Part shown: piece after piece, positions 8,656-17,091 of the stretch
Numbering within the stretch: position 1 is the stretch's first letter
How the letters are laid out: each line of letters opens with the position of its first letter
Source of the DNA: Halodesulfurarchaeum formicicum
Lineage (GTDB): Archaea > Halobacteriota > Halobacteria > Halobacteriales > Halobacteriaceae
Direction of reading: 5' to 3'
Assembly (NCBI RefSeq): GCF_001886955.1
Contig: NZ_CP016804.1
Location: forward strand, 1,736,001 to 1,800,000
DNA length: 64,000 nt
Notes under the pieces: model-generated
Seen by the model: only the letters and a program-made list of their open reading frames with translations
What the model was told of the DNA's origin: nothing
Databases searched by the model: none
Program-made: the position numbers and the translations under genes

Positions 8656-9834
8656 ATGTTCGGGTATGGGCTCTTCCCGGAGAGTCCCAAAACGAACCCA
8701 ATGGGTCCACCGAACACCGTCGACACGAACGAACGGCCCTTCGTCCTCATCTGGGAGGTCACCCAGGCCTGTGATCTCGAATGCGAGCACTGCCGGGCCG
8801 ACGCCCAACCGGAGCGTCACCCACAGGAACTCAGTACTGCTGCGGGAAAGGCACTGCTCAGGGAGGCAGCCCGATTCGACGAGAATCAGCTGGTCGTTCT
8901 CTCCGGCGGCGACCCGCTAGCACGGCCGGATATTCCGGAACTAATCGAGTACGGCACGGACCTGGGGTTGCGAATGACCTTGACCCCCAGTGGCACGTCA
9001 TCCCTCGACCCAGCCGTCATCGATGACCTGGACGCAGCGGGCCTGAAACGACTCGCCGTGAGTCTGGACGGCTCCTCGCCGGCGAATCACGACACCTTCA
9101 GAGGCGAGCCGGGCACCTTCGAACAAACAGTAACAGCAGCTGAATACGCCGGCGAACAGGGCATCCCGCTCCAGGTGAACACCACGGTCTCGCAGTCCAC
9201 CGTCGATGACCTTCCGGCCATCGCCGACCTGGTCGAGGACCTGGGTGCGGTCCTGTGGTCGGTCTTCTTCCTCGTGCCGATCGGCCGCGGGCGGCTCCTT
9301 GAACCTGTTTCGCCGGAACGAGCGGAATCCGTCATGGAGTGGCTGCTCGATCAGGCTGCCGAGCGCTCCTTCGGGGTGAAGACGACGGAAGCACCACACT
9401 ATCGCCGCGTCGCGATCGAGGCCGAACGGTCCGCAGCCGGCACACCTGGGCCGGACGATGCGATCGGTCGCCGGGGCGGCGTCAGAGCGGGGGACGGATT
9501 CGCCTTCGTCAGCCACACCGGCGCGGTGTACCCCTCCGGGTTCCTCCCGCTTGCGGCCGGGTCCGTGCGGGAGTCCTCGCTGGTCGATATCTACCGGAAC
9601 AGCGAACTCTTCCAGGCACTTCGTGACGAGGACCGGTTTCGCGGGAAGTGTGGGGCCTGTTCGTACCGGACCGTCTGTGGCGGGAGCCGGTCACGGGCGT
9701 ACGCCGACACGGGCGATCCCTTCGAGAGTGACCCGCTCTGCCCGTATGTCCCACCTGACTATGAGGGCGACCGCCCCGAGCAAGCCGTTGCCTACGACCG
9801 CTCGGGACCGGCTGTGGACGGCCACGGAAATTGA
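8656..9834 (+). CDS. Radical SAM/SPASM domain protein
   Basis: About 392 residues. The radical SAM cluster motif is CDLECEHC (C-x3-C-x2-C). It is followed by SGGDPL, the SAM-binding GGD/E motif. The C-terminal SPASM-type cysteine region (CGAC, then CGGS and LCPY) would bind auxiliary [4Fe-4S] clusters. The architecture matches the AhbC/AhbD-related and TIGR04053-type proteins of archaea, which include enzymes of the alternative heme pathway; I cannot tell which member this is. The start could be 8656 or the ATG at 8701 (MGPPNT), since both precede the first conserved residues. No partner peptide gene is visible nearby, so a peptide-maturing role is not supported. Confidence 0.75.
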   Translation: MFGYGLFPESPKTNPMGPPNTVDTNERPFVLIWEVTQACDLECEHCRADAQPERHPQELSTAAGKALLREAARFDENQLVVLSGGDPLARPDIPELIEYGTDLGLRMTLTPSGTSSLDPAVIDDLDAAGLKRLAVSLDGSSPANHDTFRGEPGTFEQTVTAAEYAGEQGIPLQVNTTVSQSTVDDLPAIADLVEDLGAVLWSVFFLVPIGRGRLLEPVSPERAESVMEWLLDQAAERSFGVKTTEAPHYRRVAIEAERSAAGTPGPDDAIGRRGGVRAGDGFAFVSHTGAVYPSGFLPLAAGSVRESSLVDIYRNSELFQALRDEDRFRGKCGACSYRTVCGGSRSRAYADTGDPFESDPLCPYVPPDYEGDRPEQAVAYDRSGPAVDGHGN

Positions 9835-9867
9835 CTGTCGGCTGTCCTGAACGGCTCGGACGGGCGT

Positions 9868-12738
9868 TCAGGAGTTCGAAATGAGGTCTCGGGCCCGCCT
9901 TCGAAGCTGGGAGATGGCTGTCGGCTCGACTGGGACCCGCTCTCCGTCTGCCGTGAAATACAGACTCGCGTCGACAGATCGATCCGGATACACAGACCCG
10001 AGCACGTGATAGTAGACGCTCAACTGGACCGCGTACTCGGGGACCCCACGCCGGCTTCGATCGGTCTTGTAATCGATGATCGCCACGCGATTCGAAGTCA
10101 CGTGAACGAGGTCGACGATGCCAGCAATCGTTACTCGCTGGTCATCGATCGTGAGAGGTAACGTCACGGGCGCTTCGACGGACAGTTCCCCGTCCAGCGA
10201 GTCGATGAAGTCCGCGATTCGCTTTTCGTCTTCTGTTTCCGGTTCGCCGGATCCGTCGCGGGCGTATTGCTCGGCGAACTCGTGGACACGCGTTCCGAAA
10301 TCGACACCCCCACTGCCACTGGACGTCTCGCCGGCACCTGCTTCTTCGAACACCGATTCGTCCATCAGGTCGTGGGCATTCAGACCGACGGGGCCGTCCG
10401 GGGGCGAGACGGTGAAGGGGAGTTGGGCCTGTGTCGTCGTTTCCTCGGTCACCTCGGCGACGTCGGTGTGTCCTTCCTCAAGATCCACGGGAAGGGATTC
10501 GAGAAAGCGATTCGGGTCCTCGCCGCCGGCGAAGACGAGATGCTGTTTCGCCCGGGTGATAGCGACGTAGAGGAGCCGGCGCTCCTCGTCGTACCCATCC
10601 GGCAGACAGTGCCGGAGCACGTCGTCCCGCCAGTTGTCATAGACGTGGGGGTACTCGCCGACCGCGGCGTAGATTTGTCGCTGCCTGAGTCCCACGGACT
10701 CCTCGTACCGGATGGCAGGCGAGTCACGAGTCGAGGGCGGGAACCGGCCGTCGTTCATGTTTGCCATGACGACGATGGGATATTCCAGTCCCTTCGCCGC
10801 GTGGATGGTCTGGACGGTGACGGAGTCCTCGCCGGCACTGGTGGCCACCTCGTGGGTCGCCCCGGTGTCGATTGCCCGGGTGATAAAGCGGATCAGATCC
10901 CCACGGGTCACCGTCGTCGCCTGGTGAACGGATTCGATCGTGTCAAGAATTACGTCCGCGTACTCCCCGTGGAACCCGTACCGATCGAAGACCCGGCGAG
11001 CGACCGACGCCACCGTGTCCATCGCCGCCAGCTTCGACCGGAACCCCGTCATGGCAGCCGGGTAGTCCCCCGTCGAGAGCACGTGATCGATTTCGTCCAG
11101 GGTGTACCCGGCTGCTTCGAGGACGACCGCCCAGCCTCTGTCGGCGTTGGATTCGAGGATTCGGAGCCAGGCGAGCAGCACCTTGGCCGGGTCGGTGCGG
11201 AACAGTTCCACGCCGCCGTCGTAGGCCATCGGGAAGTCGTACTGCTCGGCCGTCCGGAGCAATTCGCGGCCGTACTCCCGGGTTCTGGTCAGGACCGCGA
11301 TGTCCCCGTATTCGGGTTCCCGGGGGTTTCCATCCCCATCTGCGACCGAATAGGCGTCGTTGCCGACGATATCCTGGATCTTCGCGAGGACCGCCTCGTG
11401 TTCGGCTTCGTGCTGAATCGCTTCGATGTGAGTCTGGTCGAACGGCGCGTTACTCGACAGGGCGTCCGCATCCCCGAGCGCCACGTTTTCGACGGCTTCG
11501 GTGTCAGTTGCAGGAACCGTGAGCGCGTGTTTCGAGAAGTCGAGAATGGACTGGGTGGAGCGGTAGTTCTCGGACAGCCTGATAGCGGTGACCTCGGGGG
11601 TCTCGAAGTTCACTCGCGTGCTGTCGTCGTTCAAAGAAGCGCTGAACCGCTGTAAACGCTTCTCGAACTGACGGATGTTGTCGACGTCGGCGTACTGGAA
11701 GGCATAGATGCTCTGCTTCCAGTCCCCGACGACGGCGAAATTTTCGGTGCCGGCGAGCAACAACGCGAGTTTGAACTGGATCTCGCTGGTGTCCTGGAAC
11801 TCGTCGACCATCACGTACTCGAACTCCAGTCGCGCTCGAAGGTCGTGATCTTCCAGGAGCAACACGTACGCCAACACCTGCAGGAAGCCGAAATTCAGGT
11901 AATTTCGGCCGAGTGCGAATTCCAGGTATTCGAGGTAGACGTCGTGGACAAAATCAGTGAGTGACGATCGATTCCCGTCGAACACTCGCTTCGCGACGGC
12001 GGGGTCGAGTTGCTTCGTCCCGCGCCCGCCCCGGAGGTCTGCTTTGGTGGGGGCGTCCGGGAGGTAGGTCTTGTTCTTCCCGTAGCGGCCTAGCTTTTCG
12101 CGGAGTGGGGATTGCTTGCGCCCCCCGTTTCGGGGCTGGTTCATGGCGTCGAACTGGCGCTTGAAGGTCTCGAATGCCCCCGCCAACTGCTCCCGGGAAT
12201 CGCGATACCAGCCTTCTCGCGTCGGGATGATCCCTTTCGCGGCGAGTTGTGTGACGAGATCCAGCAGTTCGAGGTGGTCCTCGATTGCACGAAACTGATC
12301 GGCGTACTCCGGGTGGGCGTCCTGGAATTGCCCGATGAATTCCCGGAACAGTTCGGTCTCGACGAGTTCGTCTTCGATGAGCCGGGTCGACCCGGTGATG
12401 CGGTCGTCGATGCCGAGATGGCGTGGGGCGGCATACCCGTGTTCGTCGAGGATGTGGTGTGCGTGGGAGTGGAAGGTCCGGATCGGTGCGTCAGCGAGTT
12501 GCTGGAGGCCATATCCGGAGTGCTCGACGATTCGCTCGCGCATCTCGGTGGCCGCACTGGTGGTGAACGTGGCCAGGAGGACGTCGTCCGGTTCGACACC
12601 GGGCTGATCGATGATGTTCGCGTACCGCCGAGTGACGGCGAGGGTCTTCCCGGTTCCCGCCCCCGCATCGACGAGGTAGGTCCCCTCCGTTTCGTCGATG
12701 AGCCGCTGTTGCTGTGCGTTGGGTTCGAGGTCGCTCAT
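9868..12738 (-). CDS. UvrD/AddA-like helicase with C-terminal nuclease
   Basis: A 956-residue superfamily 1 helicase. Walker A is AGAGTGKT (about residues 26-33), Walker B is VMVDEFQDTS (about 310), motif IV includes LSENYRST, motif V is TIHAAKGLEYP, and motif VI is LLYVAITRAK. The C-terminal 150 residues form a PD-(D/E)XK nuclease domain with GIVDLVHV followed by AIIDYKTD. This is the AddA layout: a 3'-5' helicase fused to a nuclease for double-strand-end processing. The gene overlaps the upstream AddB-like gene by 4 bases (ATGA) and must be translated with it. The likely role is recombinational repair or degradation of foreign linear DNA. Confidence 0.9.
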   Translation of the reverse strand: MSDLEPNAQQQRLIDETEGTYLVDAGAGTGKTLAVTRRYANIIDQPGVEPDDVLLATFTTSAATEMRERIVEHSGYGLQQLADAPIRTFHSHAHHILDEHGYAAPRHLGIDDRITGSTRLIEDELVETELFREFIGQFQDAHPEYADQFRAIEDHLELLDLVTQLAAKGIIPTREGWYRDSREQLAGAFETFKRQFDAMNQPRNGGRKQSPLREKLGRYGKNKTYLPDAPTKADLRGGRGTKQLDPAVAKRVFDGNRSSLTDFVHDVYLEYLEFALGRNYLNFGFLQVLAYVLLLEDHDLRARLEFEYVMVDEFQDTSEIQFKLALLLAGTENFAVVGDWKQSIYAFQYADVDNIRQFEKRLQRFSASLNDDSTRVNFETPEVTAIRLSENYRSTQSILDFSKHALTVPATDTEAVENVALGDADALSSNAPFDQTHIEAIQHEAEHEAVLAKIQDIVGNDAYSVADGDGNPREPEYGDIAVLTRTREYGRELLRTAEQYDFPMAYDGGVELFRTDPAKVLLAWLRILESNADRGWAVVLEAAGYTLDEIDHVLSTGDYPAAMTGFRSKLAAMDTVASVARRVFDRYGFHGEYADVILDTIESVHQATTVTRGDLIRFITRAIDTGATHEVATSAGEDSVTVQTIHAAKGLEYPIVVMANMNDGRFPPSTRDSPAIRYEESVGLRQRQIYAAVGEYPHVYDNWRDDVLRHCLPDGYDEERRLLYVAITRAKQHLVFAGGEDPNRFLESLPVDLEEGHTDVAEVTEETTTQAQLPFTVSPPDGPVGLNAHDLMDESVFEEAGAGETSSGSGGVDFGTRVHEFAEQYARDGSGEPETEDEKRIADFIDSLDGELSVEAPVTLPLTIDDQRVTIAGIVDLVHVTSNRVAIIDYKTDRSRRGVPEYAVQLSVYYHVLGSVYPDRSVDASLYFTADGERVPVEPTAISQLRRRARDLISNS

Positions 12739-15317
12739 CGGTCGCCCTCCAGTAACAGGTCCCGGTGCTCGATCCGCCGGTAATTGGGCTCTCCGCCGGG
12801 CCCGTCGATGGGGAATCGCCCCGATCCGGCTCGATAGTCGTTGATCTCTTCGATTCGCTCCCTGACGAACGCCTCGACGGCATCCAGATCTTCCTCGAAG
12901 AACGCCCGCTTCCGGATCCCGTTCAGCGCCCTGATGGCCTGGTCGGCGCCCTTCTCGGCGTCGACGTCGTCACTCGTGCGCGCATCGACTGCAGCGGTGA
13001 ACGTCTCGGCGAATTCCGAGGCCCGGAGTTCGTCTTTTTCCGTCGTCTCGGGGAATGGGAGGTCGGACAGTATCTCGCGATACTGCTCGAACCCCAGGTC
13101 CGAGAACGTCTCGACACAGTCGTTGTAGCCATCGAGCAGGGTGTCGTAGGCCTCTCGGGACCCGACGAACTCGTCGAAGGGCTGGGGGTAGTAGGTGATC
13201 GTCGTCATCGCGTCGTCCAGGGTTGGCTCCCCCGTGACGGCCTCAGCCAGGGTTTCGAGGAAGTGGACGAAGGTGAACTGGATGCGCTCGTCCGGTTGCT
13301 GTGAGCGGACGTACGCGAGATACAGCGCCGCCTGGAAGTTGGGGGTGTCGGCCGGCGGGTCGGTCGCGGCCCGCTTTTTGACCTGGTAGGCCGACTTCTT
13401 CGACCCGCTCTTGTAATCGACGAGGTGGGTCGGGGCGCGGACGAGGTCGATTTTCCCCTTCACGCCGATGTCGAGTGCTTCGAACCAGCGCTCAGTGAGT
13501 GGGGAGTCGACGGGTTCGTCGAAGTATTCCGCGAAGACGTTCGAGCCCCACCCGGAAACCGGGGTGAGGAACTCGTGATCCTCGGGGCCGTATTCGTCGA
13601 GGTACTCGACGATCGTTTCGAGTCCGATTTCGTACTCGCTGCGCCGGAGCGGTTCCTCGCTGTCGCTGAAGAAGGGCCGGACGGTGTCGATCATCACGTC
13701 GACGAGTTCCTCGATCTCGGCGGATTCGATACGCTCGGGGTGATTCGCGTAGAACTCGGCGAAGTCGTGGAACAGATTTCCCTCCCGAAAATGCTCCTTC
13801 TCGGGGGTGTCGAGCACGCGGCTGAAGAGATAGTCACGCGGGCTGTTCACGTAGCTGTTCAAACTCGACTGGCTGATCGTCTCGATGGTCGTCGGGTCGA
13901 CATCGACTGGCGACCGGTCGAACCCCGTCCCAGTTGTCGGCTCCATTCTGGAGTGGGTCACCGAGTCGAGGTCGCTGAAGCGCTCGAACTCCGCATCGAG
14001 GAATTCGTCGAGATAGAGCGGTGGGGTCACCGGCTCTCCGCCGGCGGTATCCTGCACGAGATAGTACTGCTCGCTGCCGCTCTGGACGAGCAGCTGGAAC
14101 TGGCGGCTGTACCGCTCGTACTGGGCCTCGGCGTCGACCCAGGGGCGGTTCGGTGCCGAGTGGGTCCAGCCCTCGTCCATCCCGAGGAAGAACACGACGG
14201 GTCGATCGACGTATCCCGCCGACGTCGCATCCGCGAGGAGCACACCCTCGTTCTCGCGATCGATCGGAACGTCGTAGGTCTGGAGATAGTACGCGAGATC
14301 CTGCACGCGCTCGTTGGTGGGTTCCTCGTCCAGGAGCCCGAGGGTTTCGAGCTCTGTTCGCAGCGCATCGAGCTCCCGGTCGGCCTGTCGTTCGACGGCC
14401 TGGAGCGCCGCGTCGAAGCTCGCCGCGGCCGGGCCGTCGGTGACTGATGCACACCAGTCGAGCCCGGGATGATCGACTTCGCTGAGGCGCTTTTCGGCGT
14501 GCTCGATCGGGACGTCGATCCCCAGTTGGGTGCAGATCGGTGTGACCTCCCCGACCGTGGTGTCCGAGCCCCGGTGGGCCAGGCGGAGCAGTCGGAGGAA
14601 AGTGCGGTGGAACGGGTCGTCGGCAAAGCCCGGGCCGCCGTAGAAGGGGATATCGGCGGCTTCGAGGGCCGATTCCACGAGCGCGGAGTAGCGACTCGAT
14701 CCGTCGAGGACGACCCCCACGTCGGCAGCGTTCTCCGGGGTCACGGTATCCAGGAGGGCATCGATGATGTCACTTGACCCGTCGAAGACGTGGACCGGCG
14801 GGAGTGAGAATTCCGCTTCGGTGAAGAGGTCGACGCGGTCGGCGTCCGGTGGGAGGATCGATCGTTCGAGTTGGGTCAGTTGCTCGAAGCCGACGACGGC
14901 GACCGACTGGTCTGCGGGGGTTTCGTAGGCCTGGAGTTGGCTGGAGGTGGTCTGGAGGTCGTCCAAGACGTCGAGCACCGACTCGGTCGTCTCGTCGACG
15001 AAGGCCGGGTAGTCCTCGATCGCGGTGGCGGTCCCCTGGTGTTCCCAGCACTGGAGGACGTTCCCCACCGCGTAGGCGATCGCTTTCCAGGGGTGGTCGG
15101 TTCGGTCGACGAGTTCGAGGAACGCGGTACGATCCTCGGCCGATTCGCGGCGGCCGGTGGCGAGTCGGCGGGGCGCGGTGGCGAAGGTGCCGAAGTGTGG
15201 TTCGTCGAGGCGTCGATTGAGGGCGTCCGCGAGCGGGTTGTTGGGGACGATGACGAGGTCGTGGTCTCGAACGTCGTCGTAGATGGCTTGGAGCGGGCGA
15301 CGGCGTTGGATGGGCAC
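12735..15317 (-). CDS. AddB-like PD-(D/E)XK nuclease subunit
   Basis: About 860 residues starting at a GTG at 15317. The N-terminus (LVIVPNNPLADAL) resembles the start of AddB/RecC-like proteins. The middle is a helicase-like fold with no usable Walker motif. The C-terminal nuclease domain shows GVKGKIDLVR and LVDYKSGSKKS. The four iron-sulfur cysteines of bacterial AddB are not visible, since the protein has very few cysteines. The start is supported by a ttaaag element at 15343-15348, about 26-31 bases upstream; the longer frame to 15644 runs through arginine-rich sequence that is not protein-like. It forms an operon with the AddA-like helicase. Confidence 0.8.
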   Translation of the reverse strand: MPIQRRRPLQAIYDDVRDHDLVIVPNNPLADALNRRLDEPHFGTFATAPRRLATGRRESAEDRTAFLELVDRTDHPWKAIAYAVGNVLQCWEHQGTATAIEDYPAFVDETTESVLDVLDDLQTTSSQLQAYETPADQSVAVVGFEQLTQLERSILPPDADRVDLFTEAEFSLPPVHVFDGSSDIIDALLDTVTPENAADVGVVLDGSSRYSALVESALEAADIPFYGGPGFADDPFHRTFLRLLRLAHRGSDTTVGEVTPICTQLGIDVPIEHAEKRLSEVDHPGLDWCASVTDGPAAASFDAALQAVERQADRELDALRTELETLGLLDEEPTNERVQDLAYYLQTYDVPIDRENEGVLLADATSAGYVDRPVVFFLGMDEGWTHSAPNRPWVDAEAQYERYSRQFQLLVQSGSEQYYLVQDTAGGEPVTPPLYLDEFLDAEFERFSDLDSVTHSRMEPTTGTGFDRSPVDVDPTTIETISQSSLNSYVNSPRDYLFSRVLDTPEKEHFREGNLFHDFAEFYANHPERIESAEIEELVDVMIDTVRPFFSDSEEPLRRSEYEIGLETIVEYLDEYGPEDHEFLTPVSGWGSNVFAEYFDEPVDSPLTERWFEALDIGVKGKIDLVRAPTHLVDYKSGSKKSAYQVKKRAATDPPADTPNFQAALYLAYVRSQQPDERIQFTFVHFLETLAEAVTGEPTLDDAMTTITYYPQPFDEFVGSREAYDTLLDGYNDCVETFSDLGFEQYREILSDLPFPETTEKDELRASEFAETFTAAVDARTSDDVDAEKGADQAIRALNGIRKRAFFEEDLDAVEAFVRERIEEINDYRAGSGRFPIDGPGGEPNYRRIEHRDLLLEGDR

Positions 15318-15718
15318 GTGGTGGACTGGGTTGGTCTGTTGGTTAAAGGTGGGGGCTAGGCTTGGGGGTCGGATGTTATGAGATTGGGATGGGAGAGTGG
15401 GGTGGAATTTTTGAAAGTTCGCTCTGGTTAGATTTTGTGGTTGTTTGAGTTTGGGTGGGGAGTGCTTGCAGTAACGCCACCGCCCTCGAAAGCCCCCTCC
15501 CGCTCGGGTCGGTGCGGTCGTGGCGCTCCTCACTCGCGCTGCTCGTTGCGGTGCTTCCGTCCCGCGCCTTCCCCGAGCGGTCGGCCCCTTTCGGAGTCCC
15601 GCCACGTTCAGGAAATAGCTATGAAAACGGGTGTTTCTAACCAATGAATTATGACATTACCAACGGAGTAGGCGCTTTTTAGCAATTTCATGATGGCCTC
15701 AACCGACTATACTTATTC
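15318..15718. other. Intergenic boundary between AddAB-like operon and defence island
   Basis: About 400 bases without a convincing gene. It contains the AddB-like promoter (15343-15348), a G-rich stretch, the palindromic element described at 15487-15593, and then an abrupt fall in GC from about 15610 onwards, where the defence island begins. Open frames across it on the plus strand are arginine/serine/proline-rich shadows. Confidence 0.6.
15487..15593. repeat. Long GC-rich imperfect inverted repeat
   Basis: The left arm begins cgaaagcccc and contains cccgctcggg; the right arm contains ccgagcgg and ends gcccctttcg. Together the arms can fold into an imperfect stem of roughly 20 base pairs around a core of about 65 bases. 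The element sits exactly at the change from GC-rich to lower-GC sequence. The type of sequence is reminiscent of short repeats dispersed in haloarchaeal chromosomes, but copy number cannot be judged from one window. Confidence 0.6.
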
Positions 15719-17083
15719 TTACTTGAGGTTGAGCCGTGACAGGGTTTCCCGGATTCCCTCCTCCACTTCGCGTGCCTGTAGAATTCGTATCGGTTGTGAC
15801 CTTTCCGTTTGGTCCTCAAAAGAAATCGTCTCTTCCGAAAGATCTTGAACGACTAGCAACCCGTTCCAGCCGGAGCCGAAGTAGTCGTCATTGTCCTCCC
15901 GTCCGAAGACGAAATCTTCGTTCACTCGAAGGAACGCAAGGTATTCGAGTGTCTCTTTAATTCCTTGTCGTACTGTCTTCCTTCGCTTGCTATTCTTCAC
16001 TTCTGTAATCAAGTATTCGTACTCGTCATTCTCTTCGTCACGGATTTCGAGAACAATAACATCCGGTCGGCCAGTATGATCTTCAAAGTCTCTTTTAAAG
16101 TACGATTCCGCGACTTCGTGGGCCATAGTTTGAACTTTTTGGGCCCGTGGAATCGGATCCTCAAGTGTGCTCTCGCGTTCGGTCCGAAACGAAATATCGC
16201 GATCCCGTGCGGCCTGATCGTGATAGATCACCATCTCTGGCGATCCGGGTAATCTGGCGATTTCCTGCCGGCCCTGGCTGATCGTTTGGAAAGAAATACT
16301 TTCATCGCGCAGATCGTCTAAAACAGCGATAAATCGGAAGAGGACATACAATTCAAAAAGCGTGTCTTGGTTATCTGGGGCGATCGACGTAGATTTGAGC
16401 AATTGGCGGATTTCATTTTCTTCGCCACGAAATAGCCGGTTCCGACTGCGAAGTAAACCAGCTGCTTCTCGATAAAGCTCCTGTCGTGCGTTTTCTGCCG
16501 TTGTTAACATTCGCTCCGAAGGCTCATACTCCTCAGGAGAACGTATTCTTTTAATATTGACATTCCTTTCCATAATCGAGGTTAGTCTATCGATGAGCTC
16601 TCCATTTTCGTGCCACCGATCTTGTATCCAATCATAATCACGCCGGATGTACTCATCTGCCTCATTTAGGGTGCTATAGATCGTTTGGAGAAGATCAACT
16701 AAAACGATATTTTCCGGAATATCGAAGTCAACCGTCCGATTCTCCACGACGAACACTGAGGTGTCACGGGGATTCCGTGAATATCTTTGCTTATAAGTAG
16801 CGTTCCAATTGATCCGTCCATCAACACCTCCGCGGGATGTTCTCGCTGATCGCTCTGTTTCAGTCCGTATCCGACGTAGCCGCTCAGGTAGTTTCTCAAC
16901 AAAAGTAACGACGTCTTTTCGGAGAATAAAGTGAAGATCTAACAGCAGTTCATACTCATCGAACCGTTTGTCCAACTCCATTGGTTTGATCGTCTGGGCT
17001 ACTTCCCTCTCTGGAAAGTCTCCCGCCATCACGTAAGCGAGAATATCCTGAGTCAACGAATCTAGCAATTCCTGTCGGTTCAT
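15719..17083 (-). CDS. McrC-like nuclease of a McrBC-type restriction pair
   Basis: A 454-residue protein whose C-terminal third carries a PD-(D/E)XK nuclease site: GRPDVIVLEI (about residue 340) followed by ITEVKNSKRR (about 362). The N-terminal and middle parts are predicted helical and have no motif I recognise. It follows the McrB-like gene with an 8-base gap on the same strand, so the two form an operon. McrC proteins supply the nuclease that the McrB motor drives to cleave DNA with modified bases. Overall identity to classical McrC is not obvious; the call rests on the nuclease motif and the partner. GC is low compared with the flanks, consistent with transfer. Confidence 0.7.
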   Translation of the reverse strand: MNRQELLDSLTQDILAYVMAGDFPEREVAQTIKPMELDKRFDEYELLLDLHFILRKDVVTFVEKLPERLRRIRTETERSARTSRGGVDGRINWNATYKQRYSRNPRDTSVFVVENRTVDFDIPENIVLVDLLQTIYSTLNEADEYIRRDYDWIQDRWHENGELIDRLTSIMERNVNIKRIRSPEEYEPSERMLTTAENARQELYREAAGLLRSRNRLFRGEENEIRQLLKSTSIAPDNQDTLFELYVLFRFIAVLDDLRDESISFQTISQGRQEIARLPGSPEMVIYHDQAARDRDISFRTERESTLEDPIPRAQKVQTMAHEVAESYFKRDFEDHTGRPDVIVLEIRDEENDEYEYLITEVKNSKRRKTVRQGIKETLEYLAFLRVNEDFVFGREDNDDYFGSGWNGLLVVQDLSEETISFEDQTERSQPIRILQAREVEEGIRETLSRLNLK

Positions 17084-17091
17084 CTTCGATA

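Noticed and set aside
15318-15644. A 109-residue N-terminal extension of the AddB-like protein
   Set aside because: It reads through the palindromic repeat, is arginine-rich and passes the likely promoter at 15343-15348.
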